A stretch of DNA of 5,739 nucleotides from an uncultured Planctomycetia bacterium. Its GTDB lineage: Bacteria > Planctomycetota > UBA1135 > GCA-002686595. The stretch spans positions 1 to 5,739 of the forward strand of contig CALKYE010000069.1 of the NCBI GenBank assembly GCA_938003765.1, written 5' to 3'. A model generated the notes under the pieces. The model searched no databases, was not told the origin of the DNA, and worked only from the letters and a program-made list of their open reading frames with translations. Positions 5,223 through 5,739 of this stretch are shown piece by piece. Position numbers and translations under genes: made by a program. Positions within the stretch are counted from its first letter, which is position 1. Every line of letters starts with the position of its first letter.

Positions 5223-5739
5223 GGGCGACGCGCCTCCCCCGCCGAAGCTCCGGAAGATGCCGACGCGATGTGCAGTCCCTTCTTGGGCGGCTCCTCACCG
5301 GTCGCCGGCACCAGCGTGCGCATCTCGAAGATCGAGATCATCGGCAGGAAGCGGATGAACAGGAACAGCAGGAAGAAGAACAGTCCGATCGTGCCGACGT
5401 AGAGCGCCCAGTCCCACACCGTCGGGTAGTACATGCCCCACGAGGACGGGAGGTAGTCGCGGTGCAGGCTCGTCACCACGATCACGAAGCGCTCGAGCCA
5501 CATGCCGACGTTGACCACGATCGCGATGACGAACAGCGCGGCCACGTTGCGGCGCACGCGCGCGCTCCACAGGAGCTGCGGAACCAGCAGGTTGCACGTG
5601 ATCAGCGCCCAGTACGACCACCCGTAGGGGCCGAACATGCGGTTCGCCATCATGTAGCGCTCGTACGGCGAGCCGGAGTACCACGCGAAGAAGGCCTCCA
5701 TCGCGTAGCCGTAGCAGACGATCATCCCCGTCGCGAGGA
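5219..5739 (-). CDS. actC: Alternative complex III subunit ActC (NrfD/PsrC family), C-terminal part, cut by window edge
   Basis: C-terminal portion of the NrfD-like membrane subunit of ACIII that takes part in quinol oxidation. The frame is open to the window edge. The codons before the first Met (5725) read LATG and continue the domain, so that Met is internal and not the start. About 172 residues are visible, compared with roughly 450-490 for whole ActC proteins. Counting from that Met, signature stretches are YGYAMEAFFAWYSG (5-18), RMFGPYGWSYW (29-39), MWLERFVIVVTSLHRDYLP (75-93) and WGMYYPTVWDW (96-106). Three further membrane helices are seen (about 37-54, 60-84 and 107-130). A hydrophilic tail of about 35 residues, Ala/Ser/Lys-rich, ends the protein on the likely cytoplasmic side. 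The stop TGA overlaps the GTG start of actD. Confidence 0.95.
   Translation of the reverse strand, partial: LATGMIVCYGYAMEAFFAWYSGSPYERYMMANRMFGPYGWSYWALITCNLLVPQLLWSARVRRNVAALFVIAIVVNVGMWLERFVIVVTSLHRDYLPSSWGMYYPTVWDWALYVGTIGLFFFLLFLFIRFLPMISIFEMRTLVPATGEEPPKKGLHIASASSGASAGEARRP
5233..5237 (-). promoter_or_regulatory. Ribosome-binding site of actD
   Basis: GGAGG on the minus strand with 10 nt to the GTG at 5222, inside the 3' end of actC. It supports use of the GTG start. Confidence 0.65.

Noticed and set aside
4687..5298. N-terminal extension of the actE frame through actD
   Set aside because: It is actD read out of frame. The Shine-Dalgarno and the signal-like N-terminus fix the start at 4686.
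1..5739. Mobile element, CRISPR array, tRNA or other RNA gene
   Set aside because: Nearly every base is inside an identified respiratory gene, and I saw no terminal inverted repeats, direct repeat arrays or tRNA-like folds.

Overview
The window is one dense, entirely minus-strand block of respiratory genes. Read in the direction of transcription (high to low coordinates) it encodes the end of ActC, then ActD, ActE and ActF of alternative complex III (ACIII, a quinol:cytochrome c/electron-acceptor oxidoreductase). A small one-helix membrane protein, a SCO-type copper chaperone, cytochrome c oxidase subunit II with a fused cytochrome c domain (caa3 type), and the first ~213 codons of cytochrome c oxidase subunit I follow. 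Both ends are cut: actC lacks its 5' part and coxA its 3' part. The earlier ACIII genes (actA, actB) are expected just beyond the right edge, and later oxidase genes (coxC, coxD or similar) beyond the left edge.

Layout (minus strand): actC' 5739-5219; actD 5222-4686; actE 4686-4105; actF 4108-2903; 126-aa membrane protein 2866-2486; sco 2478-1630; coxB 1633-638; coxA' 641-1. Five of the seven junctions overlap by 1 or 4 nt (GTGA, TGATG, ATGA, ATGA, ATGA). The sco junction is a 7-nt gap. Only the 36-nt gap before the 126-aa gene is a conventional intergenic space. This indicates a single translationally coupled operon. No stretch over 40 nt is non-coding, and I see no promoter, terminator, RNA gene, repeat, mobile element or CRISPR array.

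How the genes work together: ACIII oxidises membrane quinol (the NrfD-like subunits ActC and ActF are its membrane core) and passes electrons through c-type hemes, including the mono-heme ActE. The cytochrome c domain fused to CoxB can accept them and hand them to CuA and then to the heme/copper centre in CoxA, where oxygen is reduced. The SCO protein is placed to load copper into CuA. The co-location fits a physical ACIII-caa3 supercomplex, as known for other bacteria with ACIII.

The organism is an aerobic, GC-rich bacterium. Codon third positions are strongly G/C, which explains the many long spurious open frames on the opposite strand. ACIII linked to caa3 oxidase, together with the protein styles seen, suggests Planctomycetota, Acidobacteriota, Myxococcota or a similar Gram-negative lineage; the sequence alone does not let me decide. 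The window looks like a complete, undamaged section of a known system. The least understood part is the small protein between actF and sco.
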